A stretch of DNA of 64,000 bases from Batillaria attramentaria (GCA_018292915.2 JACVVK020000397.1:270501-334500); one strand, 5' to 3'. Positions 1-11,325 are shown, counted from the stretch's first letter. Notes: generated from the letters alone by a model not told the origin. Numbers and translations: made by a program.

Positions 1-87
1 TTTGATGATTGCTTAAGTGATTTGGGAGTTATCTCCTTTTTGAGACAAGTTGGTTGTCTCGCGTTTACAGGCGTAATATTTATTTAA

Positions 88-1095
88 CTCTCACCTGTTC
101 ACGCCCTTAGGCATCGTATGTAGAAATACGATGACAGGGTCATGGAATTTTACACCCCCCCCTTAATCTAATGTTCATCATTATTTTTTCATGTTTGTGA
201 CATAAACCGGCACAAAACTTCTGAAAATGCCATGTAGGTGTTCTTAGACACATAAATACGACAATTTATGCATAAACTGCTGACGTAATTTATTGCTCGA
301 GGTTGCTGCGTCACGGACGCTTCCGCCATTTTTCTTGTTTTCAATCGGCGCACGTGGTGTTTACATCTGTCCAAATTTCTCATCAAAATGAGCTCATCCG
401 AGTCAGACAGTGAGCCATTTTATTCAGATGATGATTCTTCTGCTATTTCTGATTATCAACTCGACTCTGGAGACAGTGATAAGGAAAATCACATGTTGAC
501 TGTTGCTGTGCGGAGGGCGGACAATGTGGTGTGGAAGAGACTAGTCATGGAAACATCATGTAATGTGACAAATGTGTGTAAATACCTAATGTTGAGGTGA
601 GAATATTATGTCATAAGTATTTCAGTTATTTCCAAGGTGTTAGTTCATGGTTTTGTATGTGTGCTGTGTGCGGTCCAAATTGTGTGCGATTTTTCTCAAT
701 TTACGGTTCACATTGTTCACATCGGCTACAAAACACATTTCTAAAGATATTCTCCTCATATTTTGCAATAATATGATGAAATGAATGAGATAAATGAAAA
801 TAGTAATGACATGGCATAAAACAATGAAACAATTTTTTTTCTTCTTAGCCTCTGTCGGGAATCAACATTTTTGTTTTATTTTTTGCTCATATGCTTGCAA
901 CATAAAGTCAATTTATTGCTAAACCATTGTTCAAAATCATTTTTCCTTTACATATCTAAAAGCAGACTTCAATTTCCTTCAAATTGGTGTATAACATGTC
1001 TATGTTATCTTTACAAATGAGTATACAGTCCCCTTTCAGAGAATCATGCTTGATTCGCACGCGTTATAGCTCAAAATACTGTGAACTGGTGAGAG
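88..1095 (+). mobile_element. TTAA-flanked non-autonomous DNA transposon (piggyBac- or Kolobok-like)
   Basis: The element is bounded by TTAA at 84-87 and TTAA at 1096-1099. Its ends are inverted repeats CTCTCACCtGTTCAC and, on the other strand, CTCTCACCaGTTCAC (14 of 15 match). Removing it restores the continuous sequence seen in the related copy near 9190, which is strong evidence for a real insertion with TTAA target duplication. TTAA targets are typical of the piggyBac and Kolobok superfamilies. A small acidic ORF (388-600) may be the remains of a transposase N-terminus. At 1 kb it is too short to be autonomous. Confidence 0.82.
388..600 (+). CDS. Small acidic ORF or first exon inside the TTAA element
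   Basis: The ORF is 70 codons with an ATG start. Residues 1-35 are rich in Ser, Asp and Glu, like the acidic N-terminal regions of piggyBac transposases and of the P2X7-like protein encoded at 48.0 kb. The rest is less biased and ends soon after a possible splice donor near 570. I do not recognise a domain. Because it lies entirely inside a TTAA-flanked element it probably belongs to that element and not to the host. It may be a remnant exon or simply chance coding capacity. Confidence 0.35.
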   Translation: MSSSESDSEPFYSDDDSSAISDYQLDSGDSDKENHMLTVAVRRADNVVWKRLVMETSCNVTNVCKYLMLR

Positions 1096-1253
1096 TTAAA
1101 TCCCTCAATTTTTTTGGAAGTAGATAGCTTGAATACGGACTCTGAACGAAGTCACTATTAGGAAATGGTCGCTCTTATTGTTTTCATGTAAACCCTACCT
1201 CAGTTGACATTGCATGTGAACCCAGTTCTCTGAAAATACTCAACCCATCGATT

Positions 1254-1511
1254 TTAAATTTCGGATTTCTTAATGAATCAAGATCTTTCAGTAGAGGGCC
1301 CGATCCAGGTACGATTGCGCGTATGATGTGCGAGTTATCACCCTTTTAATAATAATAATAATAATAATAATAAATTGCTTTTATATAGCGCAGTTTATTA
1401 TTATTATTATTATTATTAAAAGGACGATAACTCGCACATCATACGCGCAATCGTACCTGGATCGGGCCCTCAACTGAAAGATCTTGATTCATTAAGAAAT
1501 CCGAAATTTAA
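1254..1511. repeat. Long hairpin: about 110-bp inverted arms around TAA/TTA runs
   Basis: The left arm reads from about 1254 into a (TAA)n run. The right arm leaves a (TTA)n run and repeats the reverse complement almost perfectly to 1511, including the stretch cccgatccaggtacgattgc and its complement. The loop contains ttgcttttatatagcgcag. The arm sequence is part of the family-E element (compare 9370-9480), so this is a local inverted duplication inside that element. Confidence 0.85.
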
Positions 1512-1978
1512 AGAAAAGTCGGCTTTCTGGCGTTTAAAGGCGTATTTAATATTTATATAAATCACGTTTAAAGGCGTAATATTTATATAAATCACTCCAT
1601 TTTTTGGAAATAGATATCATGAACGGACTCTAAAGAGAGTGAATGTTGGAGGTAGTCGCTGTTATGCTTTTGACGTAAGCCGTACCTCATGAAAATGCTG
1701 GAGAATCCATTTAAACCTCAAAATCGCTCTTACTATAAATCGGTAATGTGTCTGGGGTGCCATAAAAAATATACAAAAAAATTAGAAAAATTCACTGCAG
1801 CCGTTCTCGTCAGTTGACTCGAAAGTAATCTACTGTCATTACTGCACCAGCATGTTCTGGGATGGTCTAGAAAATTCCATCGAAATGCAGTGGCTTTCCG
1901 CGATTTCTACAACTCGTGGAAAGCGGGAATTTCTGTAGTGGGTTTCGTTTTTGCCACTGAATTACACTCAGAGGTATA

Positions 1979-2051
<73 letters not shown>

Positions 2052-2084
2052 CGCGTCTAAGAGAGAGAGAGAGAGAGAGAGTGG
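1979..2084. repeat. Compound microsatellite (GT)n-(GC)n-(GA)n
   Basis: About 32 GT units are followed by a short GC run and a GA run. It sits at the internal deletion junction of element copy 1. Equivalent GT and GA blocks occur at the matching place in other copies (5040-5146, 30910-31002). Confidence 0.95.
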
Positions 2085-2563
2085 GTGTTCCTCTTCTCCG
2101 ATACCAGTAAGCAACCGTCAGGCCTGCGGGAAGTTACTCTGTCAAAGGGGAACGATGATAATGATGAAAAAAAAAAAAAAAAAAAGCTGCAGGCGATTAC
2201 TGTTTTGTTACAAGACGACTTTGTTACAAGAATTCATTCACCCATGTAGAACCTCGGATACGTCATGTGTTTGGGGTTTTGCAGCGCAAAGAGGCACGGA
2301 AAGGGTTTGCAATACTTTCTTTATGTCTGCATGCTTGATGTCAGAGAGCTCGCGTACGTGTGCGCGCGGGCAGCATACATGACACAACGACTACGACTGT
2401 GACTACAGCAAGTCACTGAATGGAAACAACATATTGGGCTGGTGGCCATCTTGTTTTAATAAGTGCTATGACATTTCACTTTTACTCTCGGTCTCACGAC
2501 ACTTCGTTTCCAGATTGATTTTCAGATTTCTGAAATGGACATTTTCAAAATGAAAAGATGGAA

Positions 2564-2585
2564 CAACAACAACAACAACAACAAC

Positions 2586-2644
<59 letters not shown>

Positions 2645-3362
2645 TATGTGCATTTGTGAGTGCGCCATTCAAAAAAGGCTGTCTCAGTTCAACAGAAGAC
2701 TTCGCGCGACGCGAATATCGAGGAGTCAGTCAAGTGAACTGTTGAGCAACCGGGCGGTTTTATTTTTGCTTGCGCTGCTTGCAGAGAGCAGAGTATTGTA
2801 ATTTTTTTAGCTGTTCTATTAGTACTTATCATTAAGGCTCGTTATTCGCGTCGCGTGAAGTCTTTTTTTTTTTTGTCTCAGTGCCAACCCGTGAGATGCC
2901 GAAACTCTGCAGGTGTCTGACTGGTTCCAGAGAGCGTGCATACTGCGTTAGCGTAATATACATGCTTTCTTGTGGTACTATGTCAGACACTAGCAAAAGA
3001 GCTCAGGGTGATTTGTGAATGTAGTATTATAAATATTTCAAAAGCTTCCTCGTGTCGAATTTTGTGTGGTTCACATACCGGAAACGGACTGTTCCAACCA
3101 GTACCGTAACTATAGACATCAAACATTTGTTTGTTGAATTCAGCGTACGGGGAATCCTCATCGGCCAGTTCCTGGATCGGGCTCACGGACGGACAGCGGG
3201 AAGGCTACTGGACATGGGTCGATGGATCACCGCTGGTCAGTACACTCCCCCCCCCAAAAAAAAAAAAAAAAAAAAAACACAAAAAAACACAAAAAAACAA
3301 AAAAAAACGACCAAACAAACGGCAACAACAACAACAAAACCAAACTAAAAAGAACAGAAAAG

Positions 3363-3414
<52 letters not shown>

Positions 3415-3420
3415 AATCAA
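2564..3420. repeat. Microsatellites (AAC)n, (AC)n and A-rich runs flanking the lectin exon
   Basis: (AAC)n/(AC)n lies at 2563-2641. A poly-A/A-rich block is at 3256-3310 and (AC)n at 3363-3411, just downstream of the first lectin exon. Predicted proteins that are long runs of His-Thr or Cys-Val here are translation artefacts. I see no gene in 2468-3143. Confidence 0.9.
3144..3235 (+). CDS. C-type lectin domain exon (first half of the fold core)
   Basis: The reading frame gives a typical lectin core: a WIGLTD motif followed by WTWVDGSPL. The WIGL core and the WxWxDG block are hallmarks of C-type lectin-like domains. The acceptor is inferred at 3142-3143 (tgaattcag) and the donor after 3235 (ctg then gtcagt), so the exon enters in phase 1 and leaves in phase 0. 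It joins in frame with the next exon at 3702. The upstream exon carrying the N-terminal Cys and Trp is not visible and may lie outside the window. It is probably part of the same receptor gene as the LDLa and 7TM exons downstream, but a separate lectin gene cannot be excluded. Confidence 0.75.
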
Positions 3421-3701
3421 ACAAACAAGAAGGCGGAAATGTTCAGCTTATAAATTTCAGATACTTATGCAATTCTAACTTTTGAAACTTGTATAACTAA
3501 GCTGACTTTTCTCACGATGTGTGGTTGTCCGGTGTATGATTTAATTACTGCCCGTGATATACATGAGCGTGCGTGTTGAATTCAGCTCAGCGCTTTGGGA
3601 TAAAACGCCTATAATTATTATACCAACAACGATGATCATGATGATGTTGATGATAATTGTTGTTATCAGTAGACTTCCTATGTATTCTTTGCTTTACCTA
3701 G

Positions 3702-3837
3702 ATTTCATACACGAACTGGAGGAGAGGTGAACCAAACAACATGGCCAATGAGGACTGTGTTGAGATAGAGTTTTATTTTAGGGGAAGTTGGAATGACAAC
3801 CGTTGTTCACGTAGCCGATCTTTCATTTGTCAGAAAG
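3702..3837 (+). CDS. C-type lectin domain exon (calcium/sugar-binding half)
   Basis: This exon follows acceptor tttacctag and ends before donor gtatgt. It reads [13 protein letters not shown], then DCVEI, SWNDNRC and FICQK. EPN is the loop tripeptide linked with mannose-type ligands and WND supplies the second calcium-site pair, so the domain looks capable of Ca-dependent sugar binding. These are family rules; specificity is not shown here. Joined to 3144-3235 in phase 0 it forms a continuous lectin C-terminal half. The exon ends in phase 1, which matches every LDLa exon further downstream (31463, 32714, 34630) and the large receptor exon at 50629. This supports a single gene with a 27.6-kb intron after this exon. 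Confidence 0.82.
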
Positions 3838-4171
3838 GTATGTTGCGATACATTTTCTATGGTCTTGTGAATTGACTGACGTTGTGGTAACGGTGTGTGT
3901 GTGAACGTTACTTACACTTATTGAGGATGGTGGAGCATGAAAAGTGTTACGTGTAGAGATGCGTTGAAGAGCCCGTCGTCTTATCGAAGCGAAACGATGA
4001 CACACAGGCGAACCACTCCTCACGTAGCGAGTTCTTATGGACTGCACGGTGTCTCTCACTCACAGAAAAAACGTGAGCGCGTAGAAAGGTTATAACCGTG
4101 TGGAGTTTATTAAAGCACTTCTCTGGTGTTACACAGCACTTTCAAGCTTCGCAAATACAAGCTTCTCTCGT

Positions 4172-4236
<65 letters not shown>

Positions 4237-5113
4237 TCTCCGGGCCTTATATACAATTACAGCATTCTAGGACATTCTGGACCACTCTTATAACAGAACC
4301 AATCAAACATCAGAATGCGAATCACCTTATTACTATTTTAAAACAAAGAAGAATCAAGAATAATCAAGTACCTGCCCGCCGACCCTAGGCGCGTTATATA
4401 ACACCTTCTAATCGTAAACACGTCAGAACAAGGCGATTTGCAGGAAATTTCCGAGCGACTCAGCACTAGGCCCTAAGTGCATACAGCCGCCCGATGCGAA
4501 ATAGCTGCAGTCAAAACAAGGTCACCACCTCTCAAATACTGGTGATAACAATAGAAACTACTGGATCAAGGGAAACAGATTTACATTACTAAAACACAAT
4601 ATGAACTAAACGTAGCGACTTCTCTGTCAGTCTCACTAAATCTACAAAAAAACAACAACATTACAGCTGTTGTCCTACAGCATACAAAACAAGATGGCCA
4701 CCAGCCCAATATGTTGTTTCCATTCAATGACCTGCTGCAGTCACAGTCGTAGTCGTTGTGTCATGTATGCAGCCCGCGCGCACACGCCGGAACGCAAGCT
4801 CTCTGACATCAAGCATGCTGACATAAAGAAAGTACTGAAAACCCTTATCGTGCCTCTATGCACTTGCAAAAACCCAAACACATGAGGTCGTGTGAGCTCG
4901 CCTAGCTGGTTGACGTCACAACTTGTTGGCGTATGCGAGGTTCTACATGGGTGAATGAATTCTTGTAATAAAGTCGTTCCCCTTTGACAGAGTTACTTCC
5001 CGCAGACCTGACTGACAGACGATTGCTTACTGGTATCGGAGAAGAGACCCTCTCTCTCTCTCTCTCGCCTTAGACGCGCGCTTGCGCGCGCACGCACGCA
5101 CCCCCCCCTCCCC

Positions 5114-5147
<34 letters not shown>

Positions 5148-5190
5148 TATGCAAAGACCTTGGAATCAGAAAGACGCGTCACTCCTGCCC

Positions 5191-5875
5191 TCGTAAGATT
5201 AGACTCCAGAGTGCAGTCCCTTTTCGGCGGGGCGTGAAAATGTGACTGCTTACACCCAGCGCCATTTTTAAAAATGGCGAATTTTTTTTTTTAGAAAAGC
5301 AGAGACTTGTGTGTCATATGATTCGATTTGAAACGAAGTCTTGAATATCCGACCACTTTTCGTTTGGGCAAAATCTTTGCCAGCGGACAATTATTGTTGC
5401 GCTTTGATGGCACTGTTTACGTGGTAGACTGATCCAACAGGATGTGAGTAAACGGCAAGGGGGTTGCACTCTGACAGGCAAGGGTGTTGCACTCTACAGG
5501 CAAGTATTATTGCACGGTGCAGACGATCACGTACCTGCCTTGTGGTGGAATAAGAGACGATTACAAAAGCATACACACCCGTGCTCTAGGACTGAATGTA
5601 ATAATAGATCTGTCCATTCAGACAGAGACAGGTTATGTATGTCTCTGATTCAGAAACACGCCTACTTTCACTCTGAAGACAGCCTGCTAATCACTTGCGC
5701 CACTGAGGATCCCTCTGGGTTCAAAGCTGGTCAAGGATGACATAGTGCGCGACCTTGTGTTTGAGAGCACCGAGACAATTTAGGCCCGTCACGGTAGCGC
5801 AGTGAGCGCCATTTCCCCACTGTGCACAGAGGTACTTTCCACTGAAAGACTCTGTGCTCCAGAGAGTGTCGTAAG
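5191..5875. other. 671-bp segment absent from the related copy, flanked by TCGTAAG direct repeats
   Basis: Compared with the copy at 30424-31364, this copy has an extra segment between TCGTAAG at 5191-5197 and TCGTAAG at 5869-5875. It could be an insertion with a 7-bp target duplication. It could also be ancestral sequence lost from the other copy by deletion between direct repeats. I see no clear terminal inverted repeats and no gene. Confidence 0.55.
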
Positions 5876-5955
5876 AGAGACATATAGCGGGACAACGCGA
5901 AGAGTTGTCTGCCCGCATTAGCGCGCATCCTAGATCTGGCCCCTATAGTGACAGC

Positions 5956-6090
5956 ATGGCGGAAAGTGGAAAGCGATCACAAAAGCATGCAATTGTGTTC
6001 TGCGCCGAATTGTTCAAATAACAGACAAATATAAACGGGGAAATACTTCTTTTGGTATTCCTGTTGAAAAACAAACATTTTTTTTTCGCT
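5956..6090 (+). pseudogene. Degenerate THAP-domain first exon in element copy 2
   Basis: An ATG at 5956 opens MAES-like sequence. Shifting frame, the motif CSAPNCSNNRQ and then GNTSFGIPVEK can be read, matching the start of a THAP zinc-binding fold (C-x4-C followed by a conserved F-P). Frameshifts and stops interrupt it. A parallel exon occurs at 10417, and a reverse copy at about 30660-30775. THAP domains bind transposon ends and are common in P, Kolobok and ISL2EU transposases. Which superfamily this belongs to cannot be decided from one exon. Confidence 0.5.
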
Positions 6091-6268
6091 TTCTTGTCCA
6101 AAAAAGAAAAAAAAAAAAAAAAAGACCTCAAGTGGTACGTGTGCATGCAGTGTAAACTAACAGTAAACACACGCGGCTGACGCAGATACAGCGTAATTTT
6201 TTTCCCTGACAACTTTACAAATCACGGTGACTTAAATTGTGCTAGCGTCTACCTGCATCTAAATTCAG

Positions 6269-6303
<35 letters not shown>

Positions 6304-8737
6304 AACAAAATCATCCGGCTGAACTTCGTTCTAACCATTGTAAAACCATATCACAACATAGAATCTGCTGGATCGTCGGTCGCAGATATGATTAATGCTG
6401 AGTTAGCAGGAAGTATTCAGCGGATGCGTCCATCTTTGGATCTCTCGCACATTCGATCTTTCTGTGTTCCGTACTAGTTTTACTTGAACACATCGAACGA
6501 AATGCACTGCGTAGCCTACGTACAGCAGTGAAAGCCAAACTAGATCTTTCTTTCGTCCTCCGGAACTTTGAGAGTACTTATGTTTTCCATAGGCCTAAAA
6601 CACATGCGAAATATATGGGGGGAGACCACCTGGCAGTCGCTGACATCTTCGTTTTTGTTTATTTTCTTAAAATGTTTTACGGCGGCTAGTGTAGGGTTGG
6701 GTCAAACAACTGCGTAGATCTGCGGGATGCGCGCTAATGCGCGCAGACAACTCTTACGCGTTGTCCCTCAAAGGGAGGTAAGTGAACTATCTTTATGTTT
6801 CCAAGATCTTTGCATTATGCTTCTGAGTGTGAGTCAGTGGCAAAAACGAAACCCACTGAAATTCCCGCTTTCCACATGTCAAGTTGTAGAGACTCTTGCG
6901 AAAAGATACTGCATTTCGATGCAAAATAATTTCTAGACCATCCCAGAACATGCTGGTGCAGTAACGTCAGTAGATTACGTCACCTTGGAGAGATTTCGAG
7001 CCTTCCAGTAAGTTGAGGAATGTTCTAGATCTGACGTAAGCAGCCCCCCTGCACAGCGTTCTGGATTCTTCTTCTTTCATGAATTTGTTCTCCGCGCATA
7101 TTCTGTTCATAAAGTATTGGAGTTGTAGTCTGTTGTATCCCGTATCATCTCTGCGAGTGCACGATGATGGCGACATAGCATAAGTAAAATACAACACCAC
7201 GTCTCCAAACAGAGGAATTCCGAAAGAAAGTGGCGAGACACCCCCAAGAAAAAACAGCATCACGTCAATCAAACATGACGCACTTACTTTACGTCAGTGC
7301 GCGTGCGTCTCTTCTTCGATGTTTGTGAGGCGTGTGGCTTGCAGAGGAAATGTGCTGTGAGTACAAATTTTCGAGTCAACTGACGATAACGGCTGCAGTG
7401 AATTTTTCTAATTTTTTTGTATATTTTTTATGGCACCCCAGGCTCATTATCTATGTATAGTAGGAGCGATTTTGAGATCTAAAGTGTGTTCACCAGCACT
7501 TTCATCAGGTACGGCTTACGCCAAAAGTATAAAAGCGACAACCTCCAAACTTCACTTAGTTGAGAGTCCGTATTCATGCTATCTATGTCCAAAAAATGGA
7601 GTGGTTTAGGTAAATATTACGCCTTTAAACGCCAGAAAGCCACTTATTCTGAAAAGGGCGATAACTCGCAAATCATGTGTGCAATTGTACCTGGATCGGG
7701 CCTTCTATTCAACAATCTTGATTCATTTAGAAACCCCAAATTTGAAATCGATCGGTTCAGTATTTTCGGAGAAATAGGCATCTGAACTGGGTTCACATGC
7801 AATGTCAACTCAGGCTCGGTTTACATGAAAACTATAAGAGCGACCATTTTCTAGTAGTGAGTCAATTCAGAGTCCGTATTCAAGCTATCTACTGCCAAAA
7901 AATTGAGTGATTTAAATAAATATTACGCCTGTACACGAAAGACAACCAACTTGTCTCAAAAGGGCGATAACTCCCAAATCACTTAAGCAATCATCACACG
8001 CTTGAATCGTCTAATGTAACATTTTGATAAATTTGGATACCCCAAATTTGAAGCCATTCGGTTGAGTATTTTCGAAGAAACGGGCCTGGACACAATTCAC
8101 ACACGCACACACACACGCACACACATCCGCACAGACGGCACTCAGTGAGGAGAAGAAGCGCGTTCGGAACAGCATACATGCCAGCATCGATGACGCAGGT
8201 TTTCTTACGTCATTGTCAGAGTTACACTTGCATAATCGTCTCTGCGGGAGATCGGCAGTGACGTGCGTTTGTACCACAGATGCTTGCCTATGAACGTGGA
8301 AATTTTAGCCCGTCCTATTATGTTGTTTCCATTACTATGGAAACAACATAACAAAAAGGCACAGCCACGCTCGTAACAAAAGGGTGACAGTTATTCTACG
8401 TGTTCATATACTCTGTGTTTGTCTGCAAACTACTGAGAGTTTGCACGGAGCATCCCCCTCTCTCGCAAGACCCATTTATATCTACTCTCTTAGGTGGCTT
8501 TGCTCTCATATAACATTCAAGTTTAGGGAGTTACTGCACGGTTTCCGCTGAAGTCATTACGTCTGAATAAAACAAGTTGGCCACCAGCAAAATATTTTGC
8601 GTCAGTGCTCGTGTGCCTTTTCTTTGATGTTTGTGAGAAATTTTGGGTTGATTAGTTTTTCGTTTGTTCAAAAATAAGTTGATCACTGGTTCTCAGGAGT
8701 TTCTTTTTTTATCATTCTATGTGGATTTCTCCATTTT

Positions 8738-8960
8738 TATGTTGTTTCCATAGTAATGGAAACAACATCATAGGACGGGCTAAAATTTCCAAGTTCATAG
8801 GCAAGCATCTGTGGTACAAACGATCTCCGTAACTGCCGATCTCCCGCAGAGACGATTTTGCAAGTGTAACTCTGACAATGACGTAAGAAAACATGCGTCA
8901 TCGATGCTGACATGTATGGTGCACCGAACGCACTTCTCCTCCTCAGTGAGTGCCGTCTGT

Positions 8961-9018
<58 letters not shown>

Positions 9019-11116
9019 TGTGTCCAGGCCCGTTTCTTCGAAAATACTCAACCGAATGGCTTCAAATTTGGGGTATCCAAATATATCAAAATGTTACATT
9101 AGACGATTCAAGCGTGTGATGATTGCTTAAGTGATTTGGGAGTTATCGCCCTTTTGAGACAAGTTGGTTGTCTTTCGTGTACAGGCGTAATATTTATTTA
9201 AATCACTCAATTTTTTGGCAGTAGATAGCTTGAATACGGACTCTGAACAGAGTCACTACTAGAAAATGGTCGCTCTTATAGTTTTCATGTAAACCGAGCC
9301 TGAGTTGACATTGCATGTGAACCCAGTTCAGATGCCTATTTCTCCGAAAATACTGATCCGATCGATTTCAAATTTGGGTTTCTAAATGAATCAAGATTGT
9401 TGAATAGAAGGCCCGATCCAGGTACGATTGCACACATGATTAGCGAGTTATCGCCCTTTTCAGAAAAAGTGGCTTTCTGGCGTTTAAAGGCGTAATATTT
9501 ACCTAAACCACTCCATTTCTTGGACATAGATAGCATGAATACGGACTCTCAACTAAGTGAAGTTTGGAGGTTGTCGCTTTTATACTTTTGGCGTAAGCCG
9601 TACCTGATGAAAGTGCTGGTGAACACACTTTAGATCTCAAAATCGCTCCTACTATACATAGATAATGAACCTGGGGTGCCATAAAAAATATACAAAAAAA
9701 AATAGAAAAATTCACTGCAGCCGTTATCGTCAGTTGACCCGAAAATTTGTACTCACAGCACGTTTCCTCTACAAGCCACACGCCTCACAAACATCGAAGA
9801 AGAGACGCACGCGCACTGACGTAAAGTAAGTGCGTCATGTTTGATTGACGTGATGCTGTTTTTTCTTGGGGGTGTCTCGCCACTTTCTTTCCGAATTCCT
9901 CTGTTTGGAGACGTGGTGTATTTTACTTCTACTATGTTGCCATCTTCGTGCAATCGCAGAGAAGACACGGGATACAACAGAATACAACTCCAATACTTTA
10001 TGAACAGAATATGCACGGAGAACAAATTCATGAAAGAAGAAGAACCCAGAACGCTGTGCAGGGCTGCTTACGTACTGAACAGGTCAGATCTAGAACATTT
10101 CTCAACTTACTGGAAGGTTCGATATCTTTCCAAGGTGACGTAATCTACTGACGTTACTGCACCAGCATGTTCTGGGATGGTCTAGAAATTATTTTGCATC
10201 GAAATGCAGTATCCTTTTCGTGATCTCTACAACTTGACATGTGGAAAGCGGGAATTTCAGTGGGTTTCGTTTTTGCCACTGACTCACACTCAGAAGCATA
10301 ATGCAAAGATCTTGGAAATATAAAGATAGTTCACTTACCTCCCTTTGAGGGACAAGGCGTAAGAGTTGTCTGCGCGCATTAGCGCGCATCCCGCAGATCT
10401 ACGCAGTAATGGCAGTATGGCAGAAAGCCAGAAACCACGCAAAAATTCGGGCGTGCAATGGTGTGCAGCGCCGAATTGCTGTCAGAAGCGAACACCAGGA
10501 ACGGGAAAACCTTTCTGTAGATTCCCCCCTTGAAAATAGAGGTAGGTATGCCTACGATATCGAAGTTGGAGCCAAGATCGGTATCGAAGTTGGAGCCAAG
10601 ATTATGTTTTCTCCCAAACATAACACATAGCATCACACGTGAAAACCAAAATCGCCGCATCCACGACGTGTGACTGGCGTAAAATTTAGTATAGAATCCG
10701 CATGCTTGTAAAAAGTCTGTTTGTTTGACCCAACCCTACACTAGCCGCCGTAAAACATTTTAACAAAATAAACAAAAACGAAGATGTCAGCGACTGACAG
10801 GTGGTCTCCCCCCATATATTTCGCATGTGTTTTAGGCCTATGGAAAACATAAGTACTCTCAAAGTTCCGGAGGACGAACGAAAGATCTAGTTTGGCTTTC
10901 ACTGCTGTACGTAGGCTACGCAGTGCATTTCGTTCGTACTAAAACTAGTACGGAACACAGAAAGATCGAATGTGCGAGAGATCCAAAGATGGACGCATCC
11001 GCTGAATACTTCCTGCTAACTCAGCATTAATCATATCTGCGACCGACGATCCAGCAGATTCTATGTTGTGATATGGTTTTACAATGGTTAGAATGAAGTT
11101 CAGCCGGATGATTTTG

Positions 11117-11161
<45 letters not shown>

Positions 11162-11325
11162 AGTGCAACGTGCCGCTAGCACAGTTCAAGTCAACGTTAT
11201 TTGTAAAGTTTAAAAAAAAAAAAAAAACACCACCGCCAACAAAACAACACCAAAACCTGATGTCTGCGCCTGCCACGTGTGTTTACTGCTGTTTGTTTAC
11301 ACTGCATGCAAACCTCTTGATTTTT
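8738..11325 (+). mobile_element. Family E copy 3 (half element, right arm of palindrome)
   Basis: It starts with the self-palindromic end motif at 8738-8768 and runs to about 11325, where similarity with the left arm fades inside an A-rich tract. It keeps the THAP exon at 10417 that the left arm lost. GT runs at 8960-9015 and 11120-11160 are inside it. The opposite element end is missing. Confidence 0.65.
10417..10541 (+). pseudogene. THAP-domain first exon in element copy 3
   Basis: From the ATG at 10417 the frame reads MAES, basic residues, then VQWCAAPNCCQKRTPGTGK before a one-base disruption, after which FCRFP and a possible donor (gtaggt near 10541) follow. The C-A-A-P-x-C start and the following F-R-F-P are characteristic of THAP domains. 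No downstream transposase exons are recognisable before the arm ends, so the gene is a remnant. Confidence 0.55.

Larger units (their letters stand above)
1..2467. mobile_element. Internally deleted copy of a large THAP-related DNA element (family E, copy 1)
   Basis: Bases 1-87 and 1100-1960 match the right arm of the palindrome (about 9113-10310) at high identity. Bases 1970-2467 match the opposite end of the same family (30940-31364, and the reverse of 4691-5130). The junction is the GT run at 1979-2042. The copy ends at 2467 with the terminal motif gccatcttgtt, which also closes the copy at 31364. The left terminus lies before the window. It is interrupted by a TTAA element (88-1095) and a hairpin (1254-1511). 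No intact gene remains. The assignment rests on self-comparison within the window. Confidence 0.7.
4691..8352. mobile_element. THAP-bearing DNA element, family E copy 2, inserted in the LTR
   Basis: The left end matches, in reverse, the ends of copies at 2467 and 31364 (terminal motif aacaagatggcc). The right end is the 30-bp self-palindromic motif atgttgtttccat...atggaaacaacat at 8321-8350. The left half (4691-6250) carries a degenerate THAP exon on the plus strand. The right half (about 6300-8350) is the reverse complement of 8738-11120. A CA run at 6271-6300 joins the two halves. I infer an element whose two genes read inward from each end and whose centre is deleted. Confidence 0.7.
3945..8378. 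mobile_element. Solo LTR (TGTTACG...CGTAACA) split by a nested DNA element
   Basis: The LTR starts TGTTACG at 3945 and runs to about 4690. Its last ~25 bases, ending CGTAACA, reappear at about 8354-8378 after a 3.7-kb insertion. Target duplications of AAAG flank it (3941-3944 and 8379-8382). A second copy (14617-15169) lacks the insertion and shows the uninterrupted sequence. It contains a CA microsatellite at 4175-4231. TG...CA ends, short inverted termini and a 4-bp duplication fit an LTR-retrotransposon LTR. No internal gag/pol region is present, so it is a solo LTR. Confidence 0.75.
6125..11325. repeat. 5.2-kb imperfect palindrome
   Basis: The left arm 6125-8350 and right arm 8738-11325 are reverse complements, around 95% identical where I compared them (for example 7600-7760 against 9350-9510). 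A unique spacer of 387 bp (8351-8737) separates them. The right arm carries about 320 bp (10407-10728) missing from the left arm, and CA/GT runs differ in length. Each arm is a half of a family-E element. Arm divergence argues against a simple assembly fold-back. Confidence 0.9.

Noticed and set aside
1951..3485. Open frames of 60-140 codons made of Cys-Val, His-Thr, Arg-Glu or Lys repeats
   Set aside because: They are translations of GT, CA, GA and A runs and carry no independent coding signal. Only the small lectin frame at 3144-3235 is kept.
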